A stretch of DNA of 64,000 nt from contig NZ_FZNX01000006.1 in assembly GCF_900188355.1 (NCBI RefSeq), positions 1-64,000 of the forward strand. Reading direction: 5' to 3'. The notes below the pieces were generated by a model. It was given only the letters and a program-made list of their open reading frames with translations, made no database searches and was not told the DNA's origin. Position 1 is the stretch's first letter. Every line of letters begins with the position of its first letter. Of the stretch, positions 28,254-38,261 are shown one piece after another. Source of the DNA: Lutibacter flavus. Its GTDB lineage: Bacteria > Bacteroidota > Bacteroidia > Flavobacteriales > Flavobacteriaceae. A program made the position numbers and the translations under genes.

Positions 28254-29156
28254 TTAGTAATTCCACATATCAAGTTCTTTATTTCTAATTTGATCTTTAA
28301 TTTTATTAGACTCTATTACCTGAAATAATGAATTTCCTTTTACATATTGTGAAACATCTCTATCTCCATAAATATTCTCCTCTTTATAAATAATTGAACT
28401 AAAACGTCTTGCGTTTAATAAATGATCAAATGAAATTGGGTATGCTGAATTTTTTTGATTAAAAACTTTCATTTTATGCAATAAATTTCTTGAATCCGGA
28501 AACCAAACCCAAAATAGTGGTAATTGCTCAGTAATATCAATATCCTCTCTACCCATAGTTTGCACATCTGGTGCAATTGGAGCTATCGCTAACATTCTAT
28601 ACTTTAATTCTCCCTGACGTTTATCAAAATACCAAAGTCCTTTTATTTTAAATCCTTCAATATCTTGAGATGTCAAATTAATTTTATCAACGTATTCTTC
28701 AATATTAGTTGCTCCTGCATTCATTTCATCAAAACCAGCATCTGTAGTATCAATTCTAAATAATTTTTTGTTTATTTCAGCTTTTGTAAGCTTCGCTGTA
28801 AAGTAAGAATCATCATAAACTTCAGTAATCTCATCATTTTTTATCCCTTTCATTAAGGTATCAAATAATGAGCGTCTATTTTTTGAAACATTTGTAGTAT
28901 CAACAGGGTAATACAATGGTAAATTAATCCGTTCATTTAAATCGATATATTCCCAAACAACCTTTGACCATAAAATATCTCTATCATCTACATAACCATA
29001 TTCTAAGGGCTTATCATTATCAACAGCTTGTTGTTCAGCTGTTTTTACACCAATATCGGAAGGTCTTTTAGCATTTAAAAGATTCGATTGTGCAAATGTT
29101 GTTTGAAACAGCACAAAAACCAAAATTAATATTCCAAAACCCTTCTTACTCATCAT
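28254..29156 (-). CDS. gldN: Gliding motility / T9SS protein GldN
   Basis: The 300-residue protein has a signal peptide (KKGFGILILVFVLFQTTFAQ) and the GldN-typical body: DDRDILWSKVVWEYIDLNERIN, NLPLYYP, FWVWFPDSRNLLHK and SSIIYKEENIYGDRDV. GldN sits with GldK in the periplasmic ring-shaped part of the T9SS core. It is the last gene of gldK-gldL-gldM-gldN, 10 bases after gldM. Two ATGs are adjacent (29156 and 29153). Loss of gldN in Flavobacterium blocks secretion and gliding unless a paralogue (gldO) is present; no paralogue is visible here. Confidence 0.95.
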   Translation of the reverse strand: MMSKKGFGILILVFVLFQTTFAQSNLLNAKRPSDIGVKTAEQQAVDNDKPLEYGYVDDRDILWSKVVWEYIDLNERINLPLYYPVDTTNVSKNRRSLFDTLMKGIKNDEITEVYDDSYFTAKLTKAEINKKLFRIDTTDAGFDEMNAGATNIEEYVDKINLTSQDIEGFKIKGLWYFDKRQGELKYRMLAIAPIAPDVQTMGREDIDITEQLPLFWVWFPDSRNLLHKMKVFNQKNSAYPISFDHLLNARRFSSIIYKEENIYGDRDVSQYVKGNSLFQVIESNKIKDQIRNKELDMWNY

Positions 29157-29166
29157 TTAATTTAAT

Positions 29167-30708
29167 TTATTGAATTTCAACACTTACTGGTGAAGCATTT
29201 TTAATTTTATAACCGCTATTTCCTACTAACGATGATTTAATATCAAATATTGTAACTACATCACCTCTTTTAGCTTTGGCAATTGCTTTTTTAGCTGCAG
29301 CGTCCATTCTACTTCCTCTAACAACTACAGCTCCTTGTCCAGGAACTTTAAGTGTAAATCCTGTAGTGCTAAGATTTAAATCAAAATCAAAATCTGGTAA
29401 CTCCGTTCCAACTGTTGATTTTTCTAAACTAGCTTTTGGCATTTTTACATGACCTGATTGCTTTCTAATAGTTCCTTGAGGTGAAGGTATTTGCTTAACC
29501 CTAAAATTTTGAGAAGAACTAACCATTTGCCCATTAGGTAGTTTTCCTGAAACTTTTATTGAAACTTCTCTACCACCTGAAGGTGTCATTATATATTTAC
29601 CAGAACCTGTGCTTCTTCTTAATCCATTTGCTGATGCTGTAACCAAATTATCAGGAATACCAGGAATAGAAATTGTCATTGGATTTGCAACACCCATATA
29701 AACAACGTTCATTTTATCCGCAGAAATTACCGCACTATTAGGTTTTGGAATTACTGCATAAGAACTTGTAATAGGAATTTCTACCGGTTTACCATTTTCT
29801 GTAAAAACAAATTTACCTTTAATATCATGCTCACCAACATTACCTGCAGGAAAATCTAATAAAACCTGACCAGCTTGAATGCTAGACTCAGGTAATGCTC
29901 TACCTCCAATTTCAACAACATCTGCTTTTAAAGTAGGATCTTTTTTACCTAAATAAATTTTTCCAGTAAATTTTTCACCTTGAAAAAATGCAGTTTTATC
30001 TGCAACAACAATTGCTTCATAGTTGGTTAAAGAAACATCACTTTCTAATTGTCCTCCTAATAGGCTTCCAAAAACATCAGACTGAGTTGTTTTAATGTCA
30101 GTTTGCATAGATGTTAAATTGGTTACAGTAGAAATTAAAGGAAAACCTTCATATCTATTATTTAACCAAGGCTGCGGCTTTAATGCATCAGCTATCGGTT
30201 GATCTGAAGTATCAAATCTTTTTTTTATTGAAGCTACTAAAGGGCTATTTGGATTTAATAATTGAATTATTGAATCTCTATATCCATTAATATAATCAAG
30301 AAATTCTTGACCTTCTGTAGTTAACTGATTGTTTTTAAAGAAATGCTCATCAACTATTACAGATTGATCCATTGCTTCATAATTTTTTTTATCTTCTTGT
30401 TCTTCAAGAAATAAAACTTTTTTTGACTCTAAGTAACTATCAAAATCTTTCGATAATTGATCTACTTTTTGAGCTACACCAAATAAAGAACTATATTTTT
30501 CTGGTTGTTCACTTGCTTTTGTTGAAAGATTTGCAAGTATTTCACTGTTTTTAATTGTAGCAGTTATATTGTTATCTGCTAATTTTTCATTCATAAAACC
30601 AAAAGCAGATAAAACTTCCTTAGACATGTTCATTGCCAACATTGCAATAAAAACTAAGTACATTAAGTTAATCATTTTCTGCCTTGGTGATAAATTACCT
30701 GAAGCCAT
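29167..30708 (-). CDS. gldM: Gliding motility / T9SS motor protein GldM
   Basis: The 513-residue protein has one N-terminal membrane helix (MINLMYLVFIAMLAMNMS) containing the proton-channel-facing segment that pairs with GldL, then a long periplasmic part of helical and Ig-like domains. GldM forms a dimeric rotor shaft that passes inner-membrane motion to GldK/GldN at the outer membrane. Motifs seen: SPRQKMINLMYLVFIAMLA at the start and a Pro/Gly-rich C-terminal domain. It lies 44 bases after gldL. Confidence 0.96.
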   Translation of the reverse strand: MASGNLSPRQKMINLMYLVFIAMLAMNMSKEVLSAFGFMNEKLADNNITATIKNSEILANLSTKASEQPEKYSSLFGVAQKVDQLSKDFDSYLESKKVLFLEEQEDKKNYEAMDQSVIVDEHFFKNNQLTTEGQEFLDYINGYRDSIIQLLNPNSPLVASIKKRFDTSDQPIADALKPQPWLNNRYEGFPLISTVTNLTSMQTDIKTTQSDVFGSLLGGQLESDVSLTNYEAIVVADKTAFFQGEKFTGKIYLGKKDPTLKADVVEIGGRALPESSIQAGQVLLDFPAGNVGEHDIKGKFVFTENGKPVEIPITSSYAVIPKPNSAVISADKMNVVYMGVANPMTISIPGIPDNLVTASANGLRRSTGSGKYIMTPSGGREVSIKVSGKLPNGQMVSSSQNFRVKQIPSPQGTIRKQSGHVKMPKASLEKSTVGTELPDFDFDLNLSTTGFTLKVPGQGAVVVRGSRMDAAAKKAIAKAKRGDVVTIFDIKSSLVGNSGYKIKNASPVSVEIQ

Positions 30709-30752
30709 ATTAATTAGTTTTTTTGTTAATAATTAAATTCATGAATAACTAA

Positions 30753-31400
30753 TTAATTTTTTGTTGACATCGCAGATAGCATACCTCCATAAACACCATT
30801 AAGCGATGATAAGTTCGTTGCTAACGATTCCATTTGCTCTTTTAATTTACCAGCATTTACCGTTACTTGTTCATTAATTTCAGCCTGTCTGCTAGAACTA
30901 TCTAATTGAACTTTGTATAAACTATTTAAAGATTCCATTTGAGCAGCCGCTAATGATAATTGCTCACTGTATTTATTGGTAGCAGCAATTGAATCAACAG
31001 CAGGTGCAATATTATCTGCAGCACCTTTGAAATTTTGAATACTATCACCTAAACTCTTCATTAACCCAGCATCTAATTTTGCTTCTTTTAGCATATCATC
31101 AAGTTTTTGAGATAACAATCCTTGCGTTTCTGTAGCTTCAGCTCTATCTCTATCACGTAAACTTCCTCCCGACAATTCAGGATAAACTAATGACCAATCT
31201 AAATCGTCATCAACTGGTTCAAATGCTGAAATAGCAAAAATAATTGCTTCTGTTATTAAACCAATAGCTAACATTACTCCACCAGTTAAAAAACCAATAT
31301 GAAAATGAGTAAGTTTAAAAAGAGCTCCAATAATTACAATTGATGCTCCTAGGCCATAGGCCATATTAAATATTTTTTTTGTTTTTTTCGACTGTGCCAT
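30753..31400 (-). CDS. gldL: Gliding motility / T9SS motor protein GldL
   Basis: The 215-residue protein has two close inner-membrane helices (about residues 15-35 and 37-60) and a long cytoplasmic coiled coil. Glu51 lies within the second helix (GLITEAIIFAIS), where the family keeps the glutamate needed for proton flow. GldL and GldM form the proton-driven motor of gliding and T9SS. The neighbour order gldK-L-M-N is intact, 40 bases after gldK. Confidence 0.96.
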   Translation of the reverse strand: MAQSKKTKKIFNMAYGLGASIVIIGALFKLTHFHIGFLTGGVMLAIGLITEAIIFAISAFEPVDDDLDWSLVYPELSGGSLRDRDRAEATETQGLLSQKLDDMLKEAKLDAGLMKSLGDSIQNFKGAADNIAPAVDSIAATNKYSEQLSLAAAQMESLNSLYKVQLDSSSRQAEINEQVTVNAGKLKEQMESLATNLSSLNGVYGGMLSAMSTKN

Positions 31401-31440
31401 AATTTAATTCAATATTAAGTTTGTAATATATAGTTGATTT

Positions 31441-32802
31441 TTAATTTCCATTTATTTCTGTACCTAAAAAGTCTTGCGCTGTTCTAAATCCAATATAACT
31501 TCTTGCCGAGTCAGCGTATTCGTAATCACGTGTACTAACTTCTAAAAAATAAGCTACATCTTTCCAAGATCCACCTCGTATAACTTTTCTATGGTTTTTA
31601 TCTATTTCTACATTAGGGTTCATTGTTGAACCTATATAATATGATGCCTCACTATATGCGGTATTTGTCCATTCGGAAACATTACCAGACATATTATATA
31701 AACCATAATCGTTTGGAGGAAATGATTTCGCCTCAACGGTATATAAAGCACCATCAACGGCATAATTACCTCTACTTGGTTTAAAATTAGCTAAAAAACA
31801 CCCTCTATCACTAGTAGTATAAGGATTTCCCCAAGGATAAGTACCGTTTTCTAAACCTCCTCTTGCGGCATATTCCCACTCTGCTTCAGTTGCCAATCTA
31901 AATTGTGGAACCTGAGTAGGCTTTCTTTTTGCATTTAAAAAATCATTTTTCTTTTTTGTACGCCATTTACAAAAGGCTTTCGCTTGTAGCCAAGAAACTC
32001 CAACTACAGGATAATCATTATACGCTTGATGGTAAAAATAATCTTGATGCATTGGATCATTATATGAATAATTAAAATCTCTTATCCAAACAGTAGTATC
32101 TGGATAAATTTTAACTGTTTCCTGTTTTATAAAATTTCTTCTACTCCCTTTATTTCTAGCTGCAGCCTCTTGATCTAACCAAAAGTATTTAAACTTTAAT
32201 TTATTTACATCAATCATCCTTTTACCTTCAAAGCTATCCTCCATTGGTGTGAAAATTGAATCGATCATTACTTCAGTATATTCTTCACTTGGAAACTCAT
32301 GAACATTCCATACAATTTCCTCATCCCAATTTAACATTTTACCTTGAGTTGGAGAATTTATATCACCTAAGCTTCCATAAGTTTTCATCATATACTTTTG
32401 ATATGGAGACATCTCTGAAGAATCAATATTTAAAAACCTATATTCTTCTAACACAGGTTCTCCATCAGAAGACATTAATTCTGAATACAGTGCCAACTCT
32501 GTTCTTACAATTGAGTCCCTTACCCATTGAACAAATTCTTTATATTCACTATTTGTGATTTCTGTTTCATCCATATAAAAAGGACGCACAGTTACAGTTC
32601 TTGCCGGGGAATTTAATGAACCTGCAACATCTTCACTTTGCTTACCCATTGTAAACGATCCTCCAGGAATTAAAGTCATACCTAATGGTCTTTCAGAATG
32701 CCAATTACTTGAAGAGCTAACTCCAACTAATTCACCCTGATCATTAGAGCCACAGCTTAATACAACAAACGCTAGTGAAATATACAATGATATTTTCTTC
32801 AT
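31441..32802 (-). CDS. gldK: Gliding motility / T9SS lipoprotein GldK
   Basis: The 453-residue protein starts with a lipoprotein signal (MKKISLYISLAFVVLSC, Cys17). The body has the formylglycine-generating-enzyme-like (SUMF1) fold: MTLIPGGSFTMG, PVVGVSWLQAKAFCKWR, RLATEAEWEYAARGG, YPWGNPY, GNVSEWTN and HRKVIRGGSW. GldK is known to form the outer-membrane-linked ring with GldN. It heads the operon; a full promoter lies at 32826-32856. Confidence 0.96.
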   Translation of the reverse strand: MKKISLYISLAFVVLSCGSNDQGELVGVSSSSNWHSERPLGMTLIPGGSFTMGKQSEDVAGSLNSPARTVTVRPFYMDETEITNSEYKEFVQWVRDSIVRTELALYSELMSSDGEPVLEEYRFLNIDSSEMSPYQKYMMKTYGSLGDINSPTQGKMLNWDEEIVWNVHEFPSEEYTEVMIDSIFTPMEDSFEGKRMIDVNKLKFKYFWLDQEAAARNKGSRRNFIKQETVKIYPDTTVWIRDFNYSYNDPMHQDYFYHQAYNDYPVVGVSWLQAKAFCKWRTKKKNDFLNAKRKPTQVPQFRLATEAEWEYAARGGLENGTYPWGNPYTTSDRGCFLANFKPSRGNYAVDGALYTVEAKSFPPNDYGLYNMSGNVSEWTNTAYSEASYYIGSTMNPNVEIDKNHRKVIRGGSWKDVAYFLEVSTRDYEYADSARSYIGFRTAQDFLGTEINGN

Positions 32803-32825
32803 ATTAATTTTTTAATCTATTACGA

Positions 32826-32856
32826 CAAACCTATTACTAATTATTTTAAAATACAA
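32826..32856 (-). promoter_or_regulatory. Promoter of the gldKLMN operon
   Basis: On the minus strand TTG (32856-32854), 20 bases and TAGGTTTG (32833-32826) match TTG-N17-23-TANNTTTG completely, 23 bases before the gldK ATG. It implies gldKLMN can be transcribed apart from the upstream topA unit. Confidence 0.72.
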
Positions 32857-32916
32857 TATTTTATTTAATCTGTTTAAAACTTAAAAAATTGAATTTTATT
32901 ATATTAATTTTAAAAT

Positions 32917-34077
32917 TTATACTAACTTTTTTAAAGTTCTTATCCATCTTTCAGGAATTTCCTGATTACTTGCACTGATATAATCTTGATATGTACAAGG
33001 TATTAACGCATGTCTTTTAAATTTATTATTATCATTCAACGCTATTTCCATCCACCATCTGCCACTTTTATTACTTTTATAAAAATTTAAAATTTGGTCT
33101 TCAATAGGAACTATAAATTTTTTGTAATTATCTTTTAATCCAAATGGGTAATCATTGGCTCTAAAATTAACACCTTCAATAAAATACCAAATCATTTGGG
33201 AAATTAACTGAGCCGTTTGATTTTTAGTGTCCAATTTAGGATTAAATTCAAAAATACCAAATGAAGAAACCTTATCACTAATGCCCGCATATCTTGAAAT
33301 TGCGCAAATTTCTGAACCTGAAAGCCCATTTGGAGATGCGTTATTATTTGCAGGTGAGTCTGCATTTTTTATTGATGACAAATCTATACTTACAATATCT
33401 GCATCTCTCAAAATTGGTTCTACTATTTGAATTGAATTTGAAACCTCTCCCAATCTACATGATTCAAAATGTAAACTATCTAATAAAGCTATTTCGTCTT
33501 GAGAGTTAAAGTAAGTTTGATATCCAATGTTACAAAAATTAAATAAGTTATTTGGCTGGTTCATAACCACCTTACTTAAATAAGATTGAGAAGATAATTC
33601 ATCTTCTATTGAGCCTAAATCAAACTTATTATCAACTGCAACAATATTTACAGTTTGCTCTAATTTGTCATAAGCCCTATAATTTGCATAAGTTAAATCT
33701 TGACCTCCACCAATTATAATTGGAATAATTTTCTTTTTAATTAGGAAGCTTAATATTTCACTTAAAGCAAAATAAGTATCTTCAATGCTGTTACCTTCTT
33801 CAATATTACCTAAATCAGCAACATTTATAGGCCAATTCCCCGGGTATAATTTATATAATTCTTTTCTAATCTCGTCTAAACTAGTACCTGTTCCATAGTT
33901 TCCAACTGATGCTCTCCCCTCTAAAACTCCAATAATTGCTATTTTCTTATTTGTAAGATCTGGAAAATCATCGGGAGATGTATAAATATCGATGCATTGT
34001 CCAAACGAACGATTCGTTTGCATTTTAGCAAAATTCAATAATGTATTGTCGACGGGTTTAAGGAAATCGAAGTTCAT
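32917..34077 (-). CDS. Ureohydrolase-fold protein (formimidoylglutamase-like), metal site degenerate
   Basis: The 386-residue protein follows the arginase/agmatinase/formimidoylglutamase fold, but the manganese ligands are changed. Where active enzymes have GGDHS, this has GGGQDLT (residues 123-129). The DAHxD motif reads DNKFD (149-153). The SxDxDxxDP motif reads SIDLSSIKNADSP (about 230-242). So it has probably lost hydrolase activity or uses another chemistry. In flavobacteria a protein of this type stands between topA and gldK, as here. The 3' end is followed 60 bases later by the gldK promoter. It lies 49 bases after topA, probably in the same transcript. No histidine-use (hut) genes are near, arguing against a role in histidine breakdown. 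Confidence 0.82.
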   Translation of the reverse strand: MNFDFLKPVDNTLLNFAKMQTNRSFGQCIDIYTSPDDFPDLTNKKIAIIGVLEGRASVGNYGTGTSLDEIRKELYKLYPGNWPINVADLGNIEEGNSIEDTYFALSEILSFLIKKKIIPIIIGGGQDLTYANYRAYDKLEQTVNIVAVDNKFDLGSIEDELSSQSYLSKVVMNQPNNLFNFCNIGYQTYFNSQDEIALLDSLHFESCRLGEVSNSIQIVEPILRDADIVSIDLSSIKNADSPANNNASPNGLSGSEICAISRYAGISDKVSSFGIFEFNPKLDTKNQTAQLISQMIWYFIEGVNFRANDYPFGLKDNYKKFIVPIEDQILNFYKSNKSGRWWMEIALNDNNKFKRHALIPCTYQDYISASNQEIPERWIRTLKKLV

Positions 34078-34126
34078 TCTTTGGGGTTAATAAAATGACA
34101 TTATTTCTTGCAAGGTAATTAAAAAA

Positions 34127-36625
34127 TTATTTTTTTGTTGTTTTACGTTTAGTTGTTTTCTTTTTTGGAGTTTTCTTTTTTGGAGTTTTCTTTTCAATTA
34201 TATCCTTTACCTCTTCTAAAGTTAGCTTAGTTGCATCTACAGTTTTAGGTAATTCAATTTTAATTTTACCTTTTAATATATTTGATCTTCCCCAACGGGC
34301 TTTTTCTACTCTTATTCCTTCTTCTTCCCAATTATGAAGTACTTTTTCAATATCTTTTCTTTTCTTGTCTTCAATTAATTCTTCAAGGTCTGATTGTTTT
34401 AAATTATCAAAATCATATTTCTTATTCACATTTATAAAAATATTATTCCATTTTATAAAAGGTCCAAAACGCCCAACTCCTTTTTGTATTGGTAAATTTT
34501 CATACTCACCAATTGGAGCATCTGCTCGTTGTTTTTCCTGAATTAACTCAATAGCTCTATTTACATCAATCGACATTGGGTTATCATCTTTTGGGATAGA
34601 AACAAACATTGTATCATATTTAATATATGGCCCAAAACGACCACTTGCCACAATAATATCATTCCCTTCATAACCTCCAATTGTTTTTGGAAGTTTAAAT
34701 AAATCCATTGCTTCTTCATAAGTTATTGAAGATAATGTTTGATCACCTTGTAAACTTGCGAACTTTGGTTTTTCCTCATCAGTAGCTTCTCCAATTTGAA
34801 CCATAGCTCCAAATCTACCTAAACGTGCATACACATTTTTACCGCTTTTAGGATCTATGCCTAATAATCGCTCACCTTTTGCTCTTTCTGCATTTGCAGA
34901 AACATCCTCAACAATTGGGTGGAAATTATTATAAAAATCCTTAATCATTGAAATCCAATCTTCTTTTCCTTCAGCAATATCATCAAACTCTGATTCAACT
35001 TTTGCAGTAAAACCAAAATCTAAAATATTTGAAAAATTCTCAACTAAAAAGTCATTTACAATGTTACCAATATCTGTAGGTACTAATTTCCCTTTATCTG
35101 ACCCTACTTTTTCGGTTAAAAGCTTGGATTCTACTTTACCTCCTTTTAATTTTATTTGGGTATATTCTCTATCAACACCTTCAACTGTACCTTTCTCTAC
35201 ATATTCTCTTCTTTGAATTGTTGAAATTGTTGGCGCATAAGTAGACGGGCGTCCGATTCCTAACTCTTCCAATCTTTTTACCAATGAAGCTTCCGTATAT
35301 CTATATGGCGGTCTTGAATAACGCTCTGTAGCAAGAATATTTTTATTGATTAAAGAATCTCCTTTTGTTAAATTTGGAAGCATTCCCTCTTGCTCTTCAT
35401 CCTCATTATCAGTCCCTTCCAAATACACTTTTAAAAACCCTTCAAACTTTATCATTTCACCGTTTGCAGTGAATATATTGCGGTTATTAGAATTTGAGAC
35501 TCTAACATTTGTACGCTCTAACTGTGCGTCACTCATTTGGGAAGCAATAGTTCTTTTCCAAATTAAATCATACAATCTATCTTGATCATAGTCAATAGAA
35601 ACTGAAGATTGACTCATAGTTGTAGGTCTAATTGCTTCGTGAGCTTCTTGGGCACCTTTAGATTTATTGCTAAAATTTCTGGGTTTGCTATATGCTTCAC
35701 CATAGGAAGAAATAATTTCTTCCTGCGCATCATTTTTAGCATCATCTGATAAATTAACACTATCAGTTCTCATATAAGTAATAAGTCCCGCCTCGTACAA
35801 ACGTTGTGCAATCATCATTGTTTTTGCAACTGGAAAATACAGCTTTCTTGATGCCTCTTGTTGCAAAGTTGATGTTGTAAATGGTGCTGCCGGAGATTTT
35901 TTTGCAGGTTTTTTCTGCAAATCTTCAACTTTAAAATTTGCACCAATACAAGAATTTAAAAATGATTCTGCTTCTTCTTTGGTGTCAAAGTTTTTTGGTA
36001 AGTTAGCTTTAAACTTTTTACCTTCTGAATTTGCAAACTCAGCCACAACCTTATAAGTTGCTACAGGTTTAAAGTTAATAATTTCACGCTCTCTTTCAAC
36101 AATTAATCTCACTGAAACTGATTGTACTCTACCAGCAGATAAGCCTCCTTTTATTTTCCTCCATAATACTGGAGATAATTCATAACCTACTAATCTATCT
36201 AAAACCCTACGTGCTTGTTGAGCATTTACCAAATTATAATCAATACTTCTTGGGTTTTCTACTGCTTTTAAGATTGCTTTTTCTGTAATTTCGTGAAAAA
36301 CAATACGCTTTGTACTAGAATCTTTTAATTTTAATTGCTCAAATAAATGCCACGCAATAGCTTCTCCTTCACGATCCTCATCCGAAGCTAACCAAACAGT
36401 ATCTGCTTTTTTTGCTAAATCTTTTAATTTTTTTACTAATGCCTTTTTATCGGAAGGCACTTTATAATTTGGCATAAAATCACCATCAACATTTATTCCT
36501 ATTTCTTTAGAAGGTAAATCTGCAATATGACCAAAACTTGATTCAACTTGAAAATCTTTTCCTAAAAATTTCTCTATCGTTTTTGCTTTTGCAGGTGACT
36601 CAACTATTACTAAATTCTTTGCCAT
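34127..36625 (-). CDS. topA: DNA topoisomerase I
   Basis: This 832-residue type IA topoisomerase relaxes negative supercoils. The TOPRIM domain has VESPAKAKTIEKFLG near the start and DEDREGEAIAWH; the active-site Tyr is in GLITYMRTDS. Instead of Cys4 zinc fingers the C-terminus has repeated GRFGP(Y/F)IK modules (topoisomerase C-terminal repeats) and ends in a Lys-rich tail with KKTPKK units. The frame extends to a GTG at 36649, but the ATG at 36625 (MAKNLVIVESP) is the family start. A full promoter lies at 36679-36710. Confidence 0.96.
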   Translation of the reverse strand: MAKNLVIVESPAKAKTIEKFLGKDFQVESSFGHIADLPSKEIGINVDGDFMPNYKVPSDKKALVKKLKDLAKKADTVWLASDEDREGEAIAWHLFEQLKLKDSSTKRIVFHEITEKAILKAVENPRSIDYNLVNAQQARRVLDRLVGYELSPVLWRKIKGGLSAGRVQSVSVRLIVEREREIINFKPVATYKVVAEFANSEGKKFKANLPKNFDTKEEAESFLNSCIGANFKVEDLQKKPAKKSPAAPFTTSTLQQEASRKLYFPVAKTMMIAQRLYEAGLITYMRTDSVNLSDDAKNDAQEEIISSYGEAYSKPRNFSNKSKGAQEAHEAIRPTTMSQSSVSIDYDQDRLYDLIWKRTIASQMSDAQLERTNVRVSNSNNRNIFTANGEMIKFEGFLKVYLEGTDNEDEEQEGMLPNLTKGDSLINKNILATERYSRPPYRYTEASLVKRLEELGIGRPSTYAPTISTIQRREYVEKGTVEGVDREYTQIKLKGGKVESKLLTEKVGSDKGKLVPTDIGNIVNDFLVENFSNILDFGFTAKVESEFDDIAEGKEDWISMIKDFYNNFHPIVEDVSANAERAKGERLLGIDPKSGKNVYARLGRFGAMVQIGEATDEEKPKFASLQGDQTLSSITYEEAMDLFKLPKTIGGYEGNDIIVASGRFGPYIKYDTMFVSIPKDDNPMSIDVNRAIELIQEKQRADAPIGEYENLPIQKGVGRFGPFIKWNNIFINVNKKYDFDNLKQSDLEELIEDKKRKDIEKVLHNWEEEGIRVEKARWGRSNILKGKIKIELPKTVDATKLTLEEVKDIIEKKTPKKKTPKKKTTKRKTTKK

Positions 36626-36678
36626 AAATCTTTTTTTAACGAAAACCACACCATATATATATAGGTGATTTCGGTTTG

Positions 36679-36710
36679 CAAATGTATATAAGATTTTTAA
36701 TACTTATCAA
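36679..36710 (-). promoter_or_regulatory. topA promoter
   Basis: On the minus strand TTG (36710-36708), 21 bases and TACATTTG (36686-36679) fit the consensus. It would start the transcript ~45 bases before the chosen topA ATG. Confidence 0.7.
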
Positions 36711-36731
36711 AAACTATTTGTAAAAAAAAAC

Positions 36732-36757
36732 AAAAACAGGCTGAAGAGCCTGTTTTT
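36732..36757 (-). terminator. Terminator of the LVIVD-repeat gene
   Basis: An 11-base perfect stem (AAAAACAGGCT 36732-36742; AGCCTGTTTTT 36747-36757) with a four-base loop is followed on the minus strand by a T-rich run. It lies 18 bases after the stop of the minus-strand gene. Confidence 0.9.
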
Positions 36758-36774
36758 ACTAGCGAAAACTATTT

Positions 36775-38025
36775 TCAATTTAAGTGATATTCACTTAATA
36801 AATCTAGGCTATTATTAGAATAACTATATTGAAACAAGGTATTATCTCCAATTAATAACAAATTATTCTCCATAGGAATAACATCAAAAGCAGTTATATT
36901 TTTAAAAGTTTTTATATGTTCTAAATTTTCAACATCCGATTTATTATAAACTTTTAGACCTGAAGTTCCATCACAAATAAAAAGTAAATTATCTTTAACA
37001 CCCAAACCATAAGGATTATCCATTGAATAAGATTTTACTAGTTCCAAATTATAAATATCCGAAACATCAACAATTTCTAAACTACTTTCAAAAGCTCCGC
37101 AAAAATTACCTGCACGTAAAGTTATATATGCATAATTATCATCCACCACAACAGGATCACAAGCTGTGCCATGTTGAAATTCTGAAATAAATTCAGGTGT
37201 TGCAGGAGATGAAATATCATAAATATACATGCCGCTCATACTTCCTAAAAACAATAGATTCTCTTTATTAAATATGGTCTCAATATCGAAACCCGCATGA
37301 ATATCTTTTAATTCAACTGGTGATTCCAAATTATCAATATAAAAAACATTAATATTATGACTATCAACAGCATATAAATAATCATCTACAATTTTAAATC
37401 GAGCTAAAGAACCTCCTTGCCCTGTTGATTCTGCAGACGCTGAAGCCAGTGCAGTGTCAAAAACTACCCCTCCATTTGTATAATCATTACTTCTATCTTC
37501 AATTAGTCTTTGTTCTTCTGTAATATTCCACCCAACAATTACTTCCCCAGAATTGTATCCATTTTCACCATAATCAACTACTAAATTGTCAATAAAAGGT
37601 AGCGTAATATAACCAGGAAAAACATCTTTTAATCTGGCAACTTCTTGGATATCATTTATATTAGATATGTCAAAAACCAATAAATCCATTAAACTATCAG
37701 CATATAAATAATTGCCTTTAACCTCCATATCTTTATTTGCTACAATTTTAATAAATGCAATTTTAACTGGATTTTCCGGATTAGAATTATCGATAATATG
37801 AATTCCATTATCTATATCATTTATAAGCACTAAATTATTGTAGGCATAAATTTTTCCTGACTCAACAATTGGAATTGGCGAAGTAATTTTTGCTGATGAC
37901 CTTAAGGCATCCAAAGTCATATATTCTGCTTTTGCAACACTTACTGTTTCATATTCACTATTTGTATCACAAGACATAATAAAAACAAAAGTTGCAATCA
38001 ATAAAAAAAGATTTTTGATTTTCAT
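36775..38025 (-). CDS. LVIVD-repeat (beta-propeller-like) lipoprotein
   Basis: The 416-residue protein has a lipoprotein signal (MKIKNLFLLIATFVFIMSC, Cys19). The body repeats a ~40-residue unit: a short (D)NYLYxx strand, then (L)xIxDISNPxxP, as in LVIVD repeats, e.g. LVFDISNINDIQEVARL, MYIYDISSPATPEF and LEIVDVSDIYNLELV. Such repeats form a propeller-like surface domain. The function is unknown; a surface or periplasmic binding role is likely. It stands alone, with a good terminator, upstream of topA on the same strand. Confidence 0.87.
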   Translation of the reverse strand: MKIKNLFLLIATFVFIMSCDTNSEYETVSVAKAEYMTLDALRSSAKITSPIPIVESGKIYAYNNLVLINDIDNGIHIIDNSNPENPVKIAFIKIVANKDMEVKGNYLYADSLMDLLVFDISNINDIQEVARLKDVFPGYITLPFIDNLVVDYGENGYNSGEVIVGWNITEEQRLIEDRSNDYTNGGVVFDTALASASAESTGQGGSLARFKIVDDYLYAVDSHNINVFYIDNLESPVELKDIHAGFDIETIFNKENLLFLGSMSGMYIYDISSPATPEFISEFQHGTACDPVVVDDNYAYITLRAGNFCGAFESSLEIVDVSDIYNLELVKSYSMDNPYGLGVKDNLLFICDGTSGLKVYNKSDVENLEHIKTFKNITAFDVIPMENNLLLIGDNTLFQYSYSNNSLDLLSEYHLN

Positions 38026-38261
38026 TTTATAAAAATTTAGATAGTTATTGTTATTAAGTCAATTATTAAAACACTCAGTAAATTTAAATCACATTTTCCA
38101 AGTTCTTATTACTACTAATACGTAAATAATAATTAAAACGCTACAAGTATTGTAAAATTCGATTTTCAAATTAAAACTTTTCCAAAAAATCAACTTTATT
38201 TGCCTTGCTTATCCGATTGTTAAATTTCTGCCAATCTGTCATAATTTTAAAAAATTGGTTA

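Noticed and set aside
36626-36649. GTG-started extension of topoisomerase I
   Set aside because: The ATG at 36625 gives the family's MAKNLVIVESP start; the extra residues are not expected.
36653-36671. CACC-AT-rich-GGTG near-palindrome before topA
   Set aside because: Only four bases pair on each side and the TATATA core mismatches, so no operator or hairpin is supported.
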